This document shows, one piece after another, positions 21,532 through 30,568 of a DNA stretch of 40,419 bases. A program made the position numbers and the translations under genes. The DNA is taken from positions 1 to 40,419 of the forward strand of contig JAOAPI010000081.1 in the NCBI GenBank assembly GCA_025462865.1, in the 5' to 3' direction. Source of the DNA: Candidatus Sulfotelmatobacter sp. Lineage in GTDB: Bacteria; Acidobacteriota; Terriglobia; Terriglobales; Acidobacteriaceae. Numbering within the stretch: the stretch's first letter is position 1; every line of letters begins with the position of its first letter. The notes below the pieces were generated by a model that was not told the origin of the DNA, did not search any database, and worked only from the letters and a program-made list of their open reading frames with translations.

Positions 21532-22035
21532 ATGGATGGCTGTCTGGGAACGATCGAGCAAGTGCGCTACAGCGTGCCCCTGCGCTATCAGGCGAAGCAT
21601 CCCATGATCCGCGAAGCCGTCGAAGCCGATATTCCCCGCCTCACTGAAATGGGCAGCCGCTCCTTGCGCGAAGGGGCTTACAAGGATCTGGTGGGCGATA
21701 ACCCGGAGCAGACCGGAAAGCTCGCAGTCGAAGTGATGAAGAAGGGGATCATCCTGGTAGCGGAAGAAAAAGGCATCCTCACCGGAGTGCTGGCCTTCAT
21801 TCTGTTTCCCCATTACTTCTCCGGGGAACTGACGGCTGGGGAAGTGATCTGGTACGTTGAGCCGGAATACCGGCAGAGTTTTACCGCGCTGTGTCTGTTG
21901 CGCGCCGCCGAGCGCATGGCGCGCGGATTCGGGGCGAAGCGCATGCAATTCACCGCGCCCACGGCGGCAGTCGGCAAAGCCTACGAGAGCCTGCGCTACC
22001 AGCAAGTCGAAGTCACCTTTCAGAAAACCCTCTAA
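21532..22035 (+). CDS. GNAT-family acetyltransferase
   Basis: 167 residues from ATG 21532; an internal ATG at 21604 (MIREAVEADIPRLTEMG) is a possible start. The order beta-alpha-beta with IREAVEADIPRL, a central strand GVLAFILFPHYF, then VIWYVEPEYRQSFTALCLLR and the C-terminal KAYESLRYQQVEVTFQK is the GNAT fold. The acetyl-CoA loop is not a perfect Q/RxxGxG/A (here EYRQSFTA), so the donor and activity need testing. It sits between tail and ejection genes, with one-base spacing and overlap. Confidence 0.75.
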   Translation: MDGCLGTIEQVRYSVPLRYQAKHPMIREAVEADIPRLTEMGSRSLREGAYKDLVGDNPEQTGKLAVEVMKKGIILVAEEKGILTGVLAFILFPHYFSGELTAGEVIWYVEPEYRQSFTALCLLRAAERMARGFGAKRMQFTAPTAAVGKAYESLRYQQVEVTFQKTL

Positions 22036-22898
22036 TGCCCATCGCCACAGGAATTGCCCTCGGTTTAGGGGCCATGGCTGCCGCCGGTTCGGTCGGCGGC
22101 GCGGCCATTTCCGCCAACGCAGCCGGCAATGCGGCCAATACTCAGGCCAGCGCTGCCCAGCAAGCCCAACAACTGCAGGCCGATGAAGCGCAAAAATCAC
22201 TCGACTTTCAGAAACAGCAATGGGACACCCAGCAGCAAAACATGGCGCCGTGGCTCTCGGCGGGAAAGAGTGCGCTTGGGCAGCTGAATGGACTGATGTC
22301 CACGCCGGGACAGGGTTTGCTTACACCGTGGACGGAACAGTTTCAGGCGCCGACCTCAGTCACCGAGCAAAACGATCCCGGCTATCAGTTCCGGCTGCAG
22401 CAAGGGGAAGCGGCCATGCAGAATTCAGCCGCGGCAAATGGCTCTCTAGAATCCGGAAACACGGCTCAAGCGCTCAACAATTACGCGCAAAACTCCGCTT
22501 CGAACGAGTATTCGAACGTCTACAACCGAGCCCTACAGGATTATGGCTTACGCTTCAATACCTTTGAAACGAATCAGGCAAATGAGTACAACCACCTCGC
22601 TGGGCTCTCCGGCACAGGACAGACGGCAGCAACCACGCTAGGCCAGCAGGGTCAGGCGGCGGCCAACAATATCGGCAATATCAATTTAACTACAGGCGCG
22701 CAGCAAGGGCAGGACATGAATAACGCGGCAGCGGCTATGGCTTCGGGATATATCGGCGGCGCGAACGCATGGTCGGGCGCGCTGGGCGGCGCCACGAACA
22801 ATCTGACGAGCATGATGCTGATGCAGCAGATGTTCGGCAAGACCGGAAGTGGCGCCGGCGGCGGAAGCGGTGATTACGCCTCAACGGGCGGCTGGTAA
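22035..22898 (+). CDS. Ejection/DNA-transfer-like internal protein
   Basis: 287 residues from ATG 22035 (TAATG overlap); the frame further upstream is a shadow. A Gly/Ala hydrophobic start (GIALGLGAMAAAGSVGGAAI) precedes Gln/Ala-rich helices and the block DPGYQFRLQQGEAAMQNSAA with SASNEYSNVYNRALQDYG and LAGLSGTGQTAATTLGQQGQ. That block is common in phage DNA-transfer proteins encoded after the tail genes (P22 gp7 position). It should lie inside the virion and be injected with DNA. Confidence 0.72.
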   Translation: MPIATGIALGLGAMAAAGSVGGAAISANAAGNAANTQASAAQQAQQLQADEAQKSLDFQKQQWDTQQQNMAPWLSAGKSALGQLNGLMSTPGQGLLTPWTEQFQAPTSVTEQNDPGYQFRLQQGEAAMQNSAAANGSLESGNTAQALNNYAQNSASNEYSNVYNRALQDYGLRFNTFETNQANEYNHLAGLSGTGQTAATTLGQQGQAAANNIGNINLTTGAQQGQDMNNAAAAMASGYIGGANAWSGALGGATNNLTSMMLMQQMFGKTGSGAGGGSGDYASTGGW

Positions 22899-22902
22899 AT
22901 CT

Positions 22903-23292
22903 ATGATGCCAATGTTTAATTTCGGTGGGATGAATCTCAACTCCTTGCAGGGCAGGCAGGGGATGCTGGGGGAGGGTTACATGGGGCAAGGCGGACAGAT
23001 GCCGACGCAAATTCCGGGACAGGGTAATCCCATGCCGCATCCGCCGATGTTCGGCCATCCGGCGGGCGGGCCTCCCATGGCAGGGCCGTTTCCTGTGACG
23101 CCAGGGCAGTCGCCTTTCGGACAGCCTTACAGTGGACCGCCGATGAGCGGGCCGATGCAGGTTCCCTCACAGCCGACACCTCCTGCTTATGGCGCTCCGC
23201 CGACGGGAATTAACCTGAACGCGCTCGGGGGCTCACCGCAGAACTTCATGCAACTGATGCAGATGCGCCAGATGATGCAGCCGAGATACTGA
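22903..23292 (+). CDS. Gly/Pro/Met/Gln-rich internal protein
   Basis: 129 residues from ATG 22903 (the upstream frame overlaps the previous gene). Low complexity: PMFNFGGMNLNSLQGRQGML, repeated PP-M-x-G-P units, ending MQLMQMRQMMQPRY. It lies between two ejection-like genes, so it may be a disordered component of the injected apparatus. No homology is recognised. Confidence 0.65.
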   Translation: MMPMFNFGGMNLNSLQGRQGMLGEGYMGQGGQMPTQIPGQGNPMPHPPMFGHPAGGPPMAGPFPVTPGQSPFGQPYSGPPMSGPMQVPSQPTPPAYGAPPTGINLNALGGSPQNFMQLMQMRQMMQPRY

Positions 23293-23294
23293 TT

Positions 23295-24767
23295 ATGAGT
23301 ACAATTCCTCTCCCAGCTTTAGGCCTCAAACCTCCGCCACAGCCCGACATGATGGGCGACATGGCGAAGATGATGCAGTTGAAGTCCATGCAGCAAGGTC
23401 AGCAGGAAGGCGCGCTTGACCTGCAGCAGAAACAGCGGCAGATGCAGGACCAGCAGACCATCATGCAAGTTGCCCAGGCGCACGGGGGAAGCCTCTTGTC
23501 GGCCCTGCCGGAATTGGCGGGAAAGATTTCCGCCGCGTCGTTTATCCCGCTGCAGAAAAGCATCATCGACACGCAGAAATCCTACGCAGAGAAAGACAAA
23601 CTGGACCTGGAGAACGAGAAGTCGCGCGCGGACCAACTGCTCGGCGTCATCACCCAGGCGAAACAACTCCCCCCCGACCAGTACCAGCAGATGTTTCCGC
23701 AGATCGCGGCCAAGGCTGTCGAAATTGAACCACGACTGAAAAATCAAATCAATCCCCAGCAGCCGATCCCGCAGCAGATGCTCGACAACGTAGCGCTGGG
23801 ATTCGCCACCCATTCTCAACTAGCAACCATTGAGACCCAGAAAAGGGAAGCAGCCACCGCACAAGCCACCATCCTGAAAGACACAGCGCAAGCAGGCTCG
23901 GCTGACGCGGAAGCCGCCAACAAAAGAGCGGAGGCGGAGTATTACAAAAAGAACGGTGGAGCGCCGGGAGTACCGACGGAAGCAGTACAGATGAACGACT
24001 GGCTGCGGAAGAATCCGGGGAAATCGCCGTCCGACTTCATGGTATGGAAAGCGAAGAATTCTCCTAGCGTCTTGTTGCAGGGCGGAACAGGCGGTCCGGC
24101 GGGCGATCCCATGGTCGATATGGTGGGACAGGGCCGCGTCGATTTGGCGACCGCAACGCAGCGCATGGCACCGTCGGCAAAAGAATCGTTCATGTCGGCG
24201 CTGAATACAAAGTATCCGCAGTACAACCAGGCGACTTACGGCGTGACCAAGGACGTACAGAAGGAATTCACGTCAGGCGATGCGGCGAAAAATCTTGCCT
24301 CATTCAACACAGCCATCGAGCACGCGGGGCAGCTTCAAGCAGCAGCCGATGCACTCGACAATGGCAACGTTCATGGACTCACCAAAATCGGACAGGCGCT
24401 CGGCTATCAATTCGGCTCGGACAAAACCACCAACTTCAACGTCATCAAGTCAGCGCTGTCCGGGGAAATCTCCAAAGTATTCAAGGGTGGACAGGCGACG
24501 GATGCGGAGATTCGCTCGGTACAGGAACCATTCGACTCGGCGAATTCTCCAGCACAGTTAAAAGGCGCGATTCAAAATGCAATCAGCCTGATGAACTCGA
24601 AGCGGGACGCGCTACAAAAGCAATACGAAGCAGGAAAGGAAGGAAAGCCGAATTTCGGAGGCGCGCCCAGTTCCGGTCTCAGCGTGAAAGCTCCAAACGG
24701 GAAAACCTACTCCTTCAAGGATCAGCAGTCGCTCGATAACTTCAAGAAACAGGCCGGGATTCAGTGA
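23295..24767 (+). CDS. Ejection-like protein (P22 gp20 position)
   Basis: 490 residues (P22 gp20 has 471). Gln-rich helices at the start (KMMQLKSMQQGQQEGALDLQ) are followed by long charged coiled coils (KSYAEKDKLDLENEKSRADQ; TAQAGSADAEAANKRAEAEY). The C-terminal part includes QKEFTSGDAAKNLASFNTAI and NVIKSALSGEISKVFKGGQA, typical of injected virion proteins of soil phages. It ends in a GTGA overlap with the next gene. Assignment is by position, size and composition. Confidence 0.65.
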   Translation: MSTIPLPALGLKPPPQPDMMGDMAKMMQLKSMQQGQQEGALDLQQKQRQMQDQQTIMQVAQAHGGSLLSALPELAGKISAASFIPLQKSIIDTQKSYAEKDKLDLENEKSRADQLLGVITQAKQLPPDQYQQMFPQIAAKAVEIEPRLKNQINPQQPIPQQMLDNVALGFATHSQLATIETQKREAATAQATILKDTAQAGSADAEAANKRAEAEYYKKNGGAPGVPTEAVQMNDWLRKNPGKSPSDFMVWKAKNSPSVLLQGGTGGPAGDPMVDMVGQGRVDLATATQRMAPSAKESFMSALNTKYPQYNQATYGVTKDVQKEFTSGDAAKNLASFNTAIEHAGQLQAAADALDNGNVHGLTKIGQALGYQFGSDKTTNFNVIKSALSGEISKVFKGGQATDAEIRSVQEPFDSANSPAQLKGAIQNAISLMNSKRDALQKQYEAGKEGKPNFGGAPSSGLSVKAPNGKTYSFKDQQSLDNFKKQAGIQ

Positions 24768-25768
24768 GCGCTGCAACAATCGACTACGACGCTCTCGCCC
24801 AGCAACACGGCGGCTCGGCGGCGGTTGACTATGACGCTCTCGCTGCACAGCATGGCGGCACAACGCAAAATGCTCCACCCACGGCCACGATCAGCGCGAC
24901 CCATGAACCCGATAGTTTTTCTGGGAAGGTTGAGCAGTGGACGAAGAATGTCGCGAATGATATCAAGTATGGAACGGACACAACCGGAGTCGGTACAGTC
25001 CTAAAGAAGATGGGCGCGCACGGTGTCTATCAGGGAAATTCCGAAGCAGTAGGAGATTTCATGGCTTCACTGCCACTTGGAATTGCGAAGATGACGCAGG
25101 GCGGAGCGGAAGTCGCGCAGCCGGGCCAACGCTGGCAGGGAACAAAAGATGTCGCGAGCGGAGCAATGCAGGCAGCTACGATTCCGGCCTCGTTCGTTGC
25201 GCCCGAAGCTGGCGAAACAGCGGCATCAGGTCTTGGTTCGGCGCTCGATAAGATCAACCCCAGCGCAATGAAGGAAGCGGCAGGCGGCATCCTTCAGGCC
25301 GTCGCGCATGATGCTAACAAGGTACCAGTAGCCCTCGAAAATGCGGGCGATGCCGCCTTGAAGCTGATGGACTGGCAGAAGAAAACCCAGCTCGGACCAA
25401 CGCTCAATAAATTCCTCAACCGCATCACCAATCCGAAGTTGGGGCCGATGACGTATGAGGAGGGACGCGACTTCTATTCTCTGCTTTCGCGCATGTCCGC
25501 AGATGAGCAACTCAAGATGGCCGCGCCAGTAAAGTTTCAGGTGCAACAACTCACTGCCGGACTAAAGCAAGATATCGGAAACGCCGCCGATCAGGTTGGG
25601 CGTGCCGCAGATTACTACAGAGGCATGAGGGATTATGCGAAAGCGGCGAAATTACAGGATTGGTACGATACAACAAAAACCTATTTAATTCGCGGGGCTT
25701 TAGGCGCGGTCGGTGCTGGAGCCGCCGGGGTTGGGGCGCACTATGTTTACGATTCGTTGCAGAAATGA
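24764..25768 (+). CDS. Ejection-like protein (P22 gp16 position) with DYDALA repeats
   Basis: 334 residues from GTG 24764. Two copies of DYDALAxQHGG occur at about residues 7-17 and 22-32. Helical segments follow, and a Gly/Ala hydrophobic helix near the C-terminus (ALGAVGAGAAGVGAHYVYDS) could insert into a membrane. It is the last gene of the ejection block. P22 gp16 has 609 residues, so this is much shorter. Two minus-strand genes converge on its end. Confidence 0.62.
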   Translation: MSAATIDYDALAQQHGGSAAVDYDALAAQHGGTTQNAPPTATISATHEPDSFSGKVEQWTKNVANDIKYGTDTTGVGTVLKKMGAHGVYQGNSEAVGDFMASLPLGIAKMTQGGAEVAQPGQRWQGTKDVASGAMQAATIPASFVAPEAGETAASGLGSALDKINPSAMKEAAGGILQAVAHDANKVPVALENAGDAALKLMDWQKKTQLGPTLNKFLNRITNPKLGPMTYEEGRDFYSLLSRMSADEQLKMAAPVKFQVQQLTAGLKQDIGNAADQVGRAADYYRGMRDYAKAAKLQDWYDTTKTYLIRGALGAVGAGAAGVGAHYVYDSLQK

Positions 25769-25769
25769 T

Positions 25770-25904
25770 TCAGCGTTTCCACTGGCTGATGTCTAATTCT
25801 TTTTCTTCGCGTCGTTTTTTCATATCCAAGAAAATGCCCGATGCTAGTGAGGCGAAGAAAACGAATGCAAGGCCTAGCAGAGCGCAACCGAAAATGAATT
25901 CCAT
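25770..25904 (-). CDS. 44-residue single-span membrane protein
   Basis: ATG 25904 directly follows the TAA of the secreted gene upstream. The protein begins MEFIFGCALLGLAFVFFASL, one transmembrane helix, then a charged tail (KKRREEKELDISQWKR). Its stop lies one base beyond the rightward gene's stop, so the two genes converge. It is probably co-transcribed with 25905-26255 as an accessory pair. Confidence 0.65.
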   Translation of the reverse strand: MEFIFGCALLGLAFVFFASLASGIFLDMKKRREEKELDISQWKR

Positions 25905-26255
25905 TTAGTCTTTCTTCTCCGCGATCTTTTCAATGATGCTGAATTTTCGATCTTTATTGTCCTCGTCTAAGACATGGGCATTGCGTCCATCGACGGCGAA
26001 CTTCACATGGCCATTGACGGTGAGGTTCGGCCAGTGACCTGTATAGCTCGTGGCGAGTACATAGGTGATGCCATCCGACTTGAACCAGTAGGTTCGTTTA
26101 TTGATCGGAAAGGCAACGATGGACGTCCCCATGGGCATGGCCGCAGCGCCAGCATTTGATGAGCGGGTGCCCATAAAAATTGCATCGTGCCACTGGCGCT
26201 CTTTCGCCGCAGCCAGAGTACAAGTGAGTAACAGTAAGCCGACAAGGTAGCGCAT
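25905..26255 (-). CDS. Secreted small protein, acidobacterial-like family
   Basis: 116 residues with a signal peptide (MRYLVGLLLLTCTLAAA, cleavage near residue 17). The mature part has RQWHDAIFMG, TYWFKSDGITYVLATSYTGH and VNGHVKFAVDGRNAHVLDED, then basic-acidic KDRKFSIIEKIAEKKD. From memory this layout resembles a small secreted family frequent in Acidobacteriota; I could not check. AGGA precedes the ATG. Opposite orientation to the surrounding late genes suggests a moron expressed from its own promoter, possibly during lysogeny. Confidence 0.65.
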   Translation of the reverse strand: MRYLVGLLLLTCTLAAAKERQWHDAIFMGTRSSNAGAAAMPMGTSIVAFPINKRTYWFKSDGITYVLATSYTGHWPNLTVNGHVKFAVDGRNAHVLDEDNKDRKFSIIEKIAEKKD

Positions 26256-26324
26256 AACGTCCTGAATTCTCTACTCCACCCCACTCCTTGCAAAGTCACT
26301 ACTAAGGCATTAACGGCCAAGCTA

Positions 26325-27293
26325 ATGCGCAAAATCCTGCTTACCTATTCCGCCCTATTTCTGATCACGCTCGTATTCGCCTTCATGGGAGCGGCGCATT
26401 GCCAGGTCTCCGTTGCCCCGGCGCCGCCGATTCACATGCAATTCCTGAACGCAACCGGGGAGCCTTTGTCGGGAGGATTTCTCTACACCTACGCGGCCAG
26501 CAGTTCCACGCCCCTACCTACTTATGTCGATTCTGCGGGGCTGATCCAGAACGCCAATCCTATTCCGCTTGATTCGACGGGCGCACCTTCGAACGGCTCG
26601 GTTGAAGTGGGGATCTATCTGGCAAACCAGTCCTACAAGTTCGTCGCGACCAATTCCTTCGGAGTGCAGCAGTGGACCCAGGATGGAGTAAGCAGTTATC
26701 TGGGCATCCTCAACTTGTCGAATGTCTGGACGTTTCCGCAAACCTTTTCGGCCCTCACCTCGATGACGCTGATCGACAACCAGATGGCCATGGGGGTAGC
26801 AGGGAACCAGACCACTCTCGACTTCCCGCCGCCGATCGGCAATATCGCGCTGCACTTCCCCAATACTGCGGACACGATGGTGGGACGCGCAACGACCGAC
26901 ACCTTGAGCAATAAGTCATTGGTTGCTCCATCGGTCACGGGCGGGCTTACCGTAAGCAGCGGGACAACGGAAGTCGATGGCCCTTTCAACGCTTTTAGCA
27001 CTGGACAGTTTTCTGGACTGCTTTGGGCTCTGGCACCGTTACGACTCGGCTCACACCTGATTCAGCAAAGCACGAACACTATCGCGGGAGTCTGCACCTT
27101 TGCCGCCGCTACGACTTGCTCGGTGGTATTTGGCAGCGCCTATACCAGCGCGCCCTTGGTTTTCTTACAACCCCTCAGTCCCGGCGGAGTCACCTTCACT
27201 TTGACAGCGGAGAGCACCACCGGTTTCACCATCACGGGGAGCGGAAGTAATTCTGTCGCGGTGAACTGGCTGGCAATCGGCAATCCCAACTAA
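26325..27293 (+). CDS. Tail-fibre head-binding-like protein with signal peptide
   Basis: 322 residues. A signal-peptide-like N-terminus (RKILLTYSALFLITLVFAF, cleavage near residue 26) precedes IHMQFLNATGEPLSGGFLYT with YVDSAGLIQNANPIPLDSTG and NQSYKFVATNSFGVQQWTQD. This is the pattern of the fibre N-terminal virion-binding domain found in many phages (LxGGxLYTY ... NPIxLDxxG ... YKFVxxDxxG). A Gly/Ser/Thr-rich beta region follows and ends SGSNSVAVNWLAIGNPN. A virion attachment domain behind a signal peptide is odd. The start is 69 bases after the divergent accessory gene. Confidence 0.7.
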   Translation: MRKILLTYSALFLITLVFAFMGAAHCQVSVAPAPPIHMQFLNATGEPLSGGFLYTYAASSSTPLPTYVDSAGLIQNANPIPLDSTGAPSNGSVEVGIYLANQSYKFVATNSFGVQQWTQDGVSSYLGILNLSNVWTFPQTFSALTSMTLIDNQMAMGVAGNQTTLDFPPPIGNIALHFPNTADTMVGRATTDTLSNKSLVAPSVTGGLTVSSGTTEVDGPFNAFSTGQFSGLLWALAPLRLGSHLIQQSTNTIAGVCTFAAATTCSVVFGSAYTSAPLVFLQPLSPGGVTFTLTAESTTGFTITGSGSNSVAVNWLAIGNPN

Positions 27294-27580
27294 TGAAGGG
27301 GTTGCTGTTCATCGTTCTGCAATTGGCCTCCAGTGGCTCGGATGCCTACTTCACGAATCGCATGGCACAGACCAAGCACTTTCAGGAATTGAATCCGATT
27401 GCCAGACCGTTCGTGAATTCGCCGAAAACACTGGTGCCGTACTTCGCGGCGGGCGCGGGAATAAAGATCGTCGTTCCCCGGATTTTGCGCCGACGACATC
27501 ACGAACGACTGGCGGATGCAATCGCCCTCGCAGGCATAGCCGACAACGCCTTTGGCGCTCTCTACACCCCCACCCACTAA
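27293..27580 (+). CDS. Small membrane-associated protein
   Basis: 95 residues; the ATG shares a base with the previous stop (TAATG). Blocks: MKGLLFIVLQLASSGSDAYF, AQTKHFQELNPIARPFVNSP, an intermediate hydrophobic helix (YFAAGAGIKIVVPRIL), then RRRHHERLADAIALAGIADN. From memory this ELNPIARPF pattern occurs in small membrane proteins of Acidobacteriota (DUF5658-like). The role in the phage is unknown; it lies between two fibre genes. Confidence 0.6.
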   Translation: MKGLLFIVLQLASSGSDAYFTNRMAQTKHFQELNPIARPFVNSPKTLVPYFAAGAGIKIVVPRILRRRHHERLADAIALAGIADNAFGALYTPTH

Positions 27581-27581
27581 C

Positions 27582-30560
27582 ATGCGAAAACTGATCTGCT
27601 TTCTGATTCTGTTGCTGCCCTCGCTCGCCTTGGGCCAGAACTCTGCCCGGATGCTCTCGGGAGTGAACTCACAAACTGGCCTGTCCTATACCTTTGTTCC
27701 GCAGGACGCGACACGGCTCACGGCCTTCGCCAATGCGGGAGCCATGAGCGCGCTGCTGCCCTCGGGATTAAGCCAGGGCTTTCAGGCGGGAACGTTATTC
27801 TCGGTGCAGAATTTGGGCTCGGGGAATCTGACCATCACCTGTCAGGGCTGTTTGATTTTCGCCTTGACCTCCGCAGGCTCGGGCACGCTGGTTCTGGTTA
27901 CAGGGCAGGGAGCAGACCTATACAGCGACGGGGCAGGGAATTACTGGGCATTGCTGGGGGGGAGCTCAACGGGCGGCGGAACAATCACGGGAGTTACAGC
28001 AGGCGTTGGATTGGTCGGCGGCGGAAGTTCCGGCAACGTGCCTATCAGCCTACGTAGCGATTGCCTCACGTTCCAGACGCTGCAATGGAATGGCTCGCTC
28101 TGGTCGTGCGCTAACTTGGGCACTCCTGCGGGAGTTGCCACTGAGTTGCAATTTCGCTGCGGCAGCGCGTTCTGCGCAGATTCGTCATTATTTTACAACG
28201 CCACCACCCACACCCAGACGGTTACGAATATCAACGTCAACGGGATTATGACCTGGCTGAATGCGTTCGGAGTGAGCAGCACGATTCCGATTACCCCAGC
28301 CTGCATCCCAGCCGCGGGTATGGCGGTCCTCGGCGTAAATACCGACGGCAACTTCGCCACCTCCAACAACGGCGCCCCATGTGTAGACATCGCGGGCAGT
28401 CCCGTCCCCCCCGGCGTTGCCAAAGGATCAGTGTTGGCTGCGAACGGAGTTTCAGCCAATCCGGTCTATCAGACCAAATCCTTTCTTGATGTGCGTGACA
28501 TTGCAGGAGTGGATTGCACGGGAGTCGCCGACAGCGCAGCAGCCTTGACCGCCTTCACCGGAAATCAGCCGGGAACGAATAATGCGATTACCGGAAAGAC
28601 GCTTTCCTTCGGCAGTTGTCCGCAAATCAAATTAGCGACGACTTGGGTGATCTACAACCAAGCAGGATTCATCATTGACGGCTTCACTCGGAGTGGAGCG
28701 GCAAGTAAGGGCATAAACATCTCATGGTCGGGCGCAGCGAATGGGGTGATGATCGACTGCGAATATTGCGATGGGTTTATCATGCGCGGCCTCAATATTC
28801 AAGGCAACGCGAATGCCGGAGTGGGGATTCAGATCGACAAGAATGGTGCGGGAGGCATCTGGAACACCACCGACGGAATTCTGGCGAATAACACCTATCA
28901 AGGAGCTAATCAAAACTGGATCGGGGTTTCCATTTCGCCAGTCTCCATGAACAACGTGGAAGACATGCGGATCACAGACTCCGCGTTCTATTGCAATGCA
29001 ACAGTGGCAACGACGGCGGGAGTTGGAATCAAGATTGGCAATTCAGCCAACGCAAAGAATGAAATCATCAAGCACATCAATGTGACCAACTGCTTGTATG
29101 GAGTTTGGAAGCTCAACGGCTCCATGCAAGTCCAAGAGAGCGAATTCACCGGAAATGGGGGAACCTGCGCCAGCGGTAGCGGTGCTGACATCCGCATCGA
29201 CACTAACACCGACGTAGACATCATTGATGGAAATCTTGACGAGAACAGCCTTCAGGGAATCAATTTTACCTTGGCCCAAGGACACCCGGTAATTGTGAGG
29301 GGCAATCATGCCGCTCCAGCGGGCTGCGAGAATACGAGCAGATACTGGTTCAACACCGGCACTGGTTCTGGGTCATGGCTGATTGAGGGAAATTCCTGGG
29401 ATTCTGATTCCAATCTGGTAAAAGTCATCGGAAGCAGCAGCGGCCAGCAAGGGCAGAAGATTTTCACTCGCGCAAATCTGTATCCCAATTCTATCTTCAC
29501 GCCATGGTGGACGCTGGGAGACAACGCTTCCGGAGATGACATTCAAGTCTCCGGGGACAACCTCCTTGCCTATGCAGGTCAGGCGGGCGGCGTTATTCCC
29601 CAGGCAGCAAGCAATTATCCCTCACCCTTTCAGGTGTTTCGCGGTTACCTTAACGGCTCACTCACGGCCGACGATTTTGCGGAACAATTCATTCCTGCTG
29701 GCACTGCGGGCTCCAGTGGGGGAACGTTCTTACTCAAGCATCAGCAGGGCGCAACCGGGACCGAGATGTTTGCGTTTGATGGCTCCTATCCGGGAATGTT
29801 GATTGCTCAGATCCCAACCCCTGCCGCGCCGACGATTACCAACGCGGGCGCAGCAGGCGCAGTCACCGACACCTATTCAGTCGTCGCTTATGGGGCATTG
29901 GGAAACACGGTAGGTAGTTCTACGGGAAGTACGGGGACGGCTAACGCCACGCTCACCACTTCAAATTTCAACGTCGTCGCCTTCGATTCCGTTCCGGGGG
30001 CAGTGAAGTATTGCATCTGGCGCACCGTGGCCGGAGGCACCCCAAGTACGCTCGGGAATATCGGTTGCATGTCCGCATTGCAGGTCAATTTCCGGTTCTT
30101 TCCGAATGTTTGGGGAACGGCTTACACGTCGAACAACGCTGGAGTAAGGAATCACTATCTTTTCAACGACACGGGCCTCGCAGGAGATTCAGCCAGCTTG
30201 CCAGCCTCAAATACCACAGGCGGCTTGAGTGTCGCAGGGCCGCTGACGATTACCAGCGGAGCACGCGTCTCAAATCTATACAGCAGCGGCAATCCTGGAT
30301 TGATTTCGTGCGGCGGGACAACGACCTGCTCGAATACGCGACAGGTGAATGGCTACACAGTCTATGGGAGCGCAACTCTGGCGGCTGGAACCCTCGCCTA
30401 TGCTGGCCTGCCCTTCGCTTCAACGACATGGCTTTGCAATACCTGGGACATCACTACACCGGGCACGACATCCTCTATGGTTCAGGTGACCGATGCAACC
30501 CACGCCACGATCACGGGCACAGGGACAGATGTGATCGGCTTTCAATGTTTAGGGAATTAA
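27582..30560 (+). CDS. Tailspike-like beta-helix protein with signal peptide
   Basis: 992 residues from ATG 27582. The signal peptide MRKLICFLILLLPSLALG is cleaved before Gln19. Next is fibre-like repeat sequence (GGGTITGVTAGVGLVGGG). At about residues 300-620 there is a pectate-lyase-like right-handed beta helix: FLDVRDIAGVDCTGVADSAA is the usual entry motif, then GFIMRGLNIQGNANAGVGIQ and similar coils with Asn-rich turns. Then a beta region and a C-terminal domain ending VIGFQCLGN. Such spikes bind and often cut surface polysaccharide. No catalytic residues were assigned. Confidence 0.75.
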   Translation: MRKLICFLILLLPSLALGQNSARMLSGVNSQTGLSYTFVPQDATRLTAFANAGAMSALLPSGLSQGFQAGTLFSVQNLGSGNLTITCQGCLIFALTSAGSGTLVLVTGQGADLYSDGAGNYWALLGGSSTGGGTITGVTAGVGLVGGGSSGNVPISLRSDCLTFQTLQWNGSLWSCANLGTPAGVATELQFRCGSAFCADSSLFYNATTHTQTVTNINVNGIMTWLNAFGVSSTIPITPACIPAAGMAVLGVNTDGNFATSNNGAPCVDIAGSPVPPGVAKGSVLAANGVSANPVYQTKSFLDVRDIAGVDCTGVADSAAALTAFTGNQPGTNNAITGKTLSFGSCPQIKLATTWVIYNQAGFIIDGFTRSGAASKGINISWSGAANGVMIDCEYCDGFIMRGLNIQGNANAGVGIQIDKNGAGGIWNTTDGILANNTYQGANQNWIGVSISPVSMNNVEDMRITDSAFYCNATVATTAGVGIKIGNSANAKNEIIKHINVTNCLYGVWKLNGSMQVQESEFTGNGGTCASGSGADIRIDTNTDVDIIDGNLDENSLQGINFTLAQGHPVIVRGNHAAPAGCENTSRYWFNTGTGSGSWLIEGNSWDSDSNLVKVIGSSSGQQGQKIFTRANLYPNSIFTPWWTLGDNASGDDIQVSGDNLLAYAGQAGGVIPQAASNYPSPFQVFRGYLNGSLTADDFAEQFIPAGTAGSSGGTFLLKHQQGATGTEMFAFDGSYPGMLIAQIPTPAAPTITNAGAAGAVTDTYSVVAYGALGNTVGSSTGSTGTANATLTTSNFNVVAFDSVPGAVKYCIWRTVAGGTPSTLGNIGCMSALQVNFRFFPNVWGTAYTSNNAGVRNHYLFNDTGLAGDSASLPASNTTGGLSVAGPLTITSGARVSNLYSSGNPGLISCGGTTTCSNTRQVNGYTVYGSATLAAGTLAYAGLPFASTTWLCNTWDITTPGTTSSMVQVTDATHATITGTGTDVIGFQCLGN

Positions 30561-30568
30561 GGAGACCT

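Noticed and set aside
21094..22200. 368-residue minus-strand ORF
   Set aside because: It lies antisense to the gp10-like, 80-residue, acetyltransferase and ejection genes, all well supported.
24764..24870. Possible CRISPR-like or tandem DNA repeat
   Set aside because: The repetition is a two-copy protein repeat (DYDALAxQHGG) inside a gene, not a spaced array.
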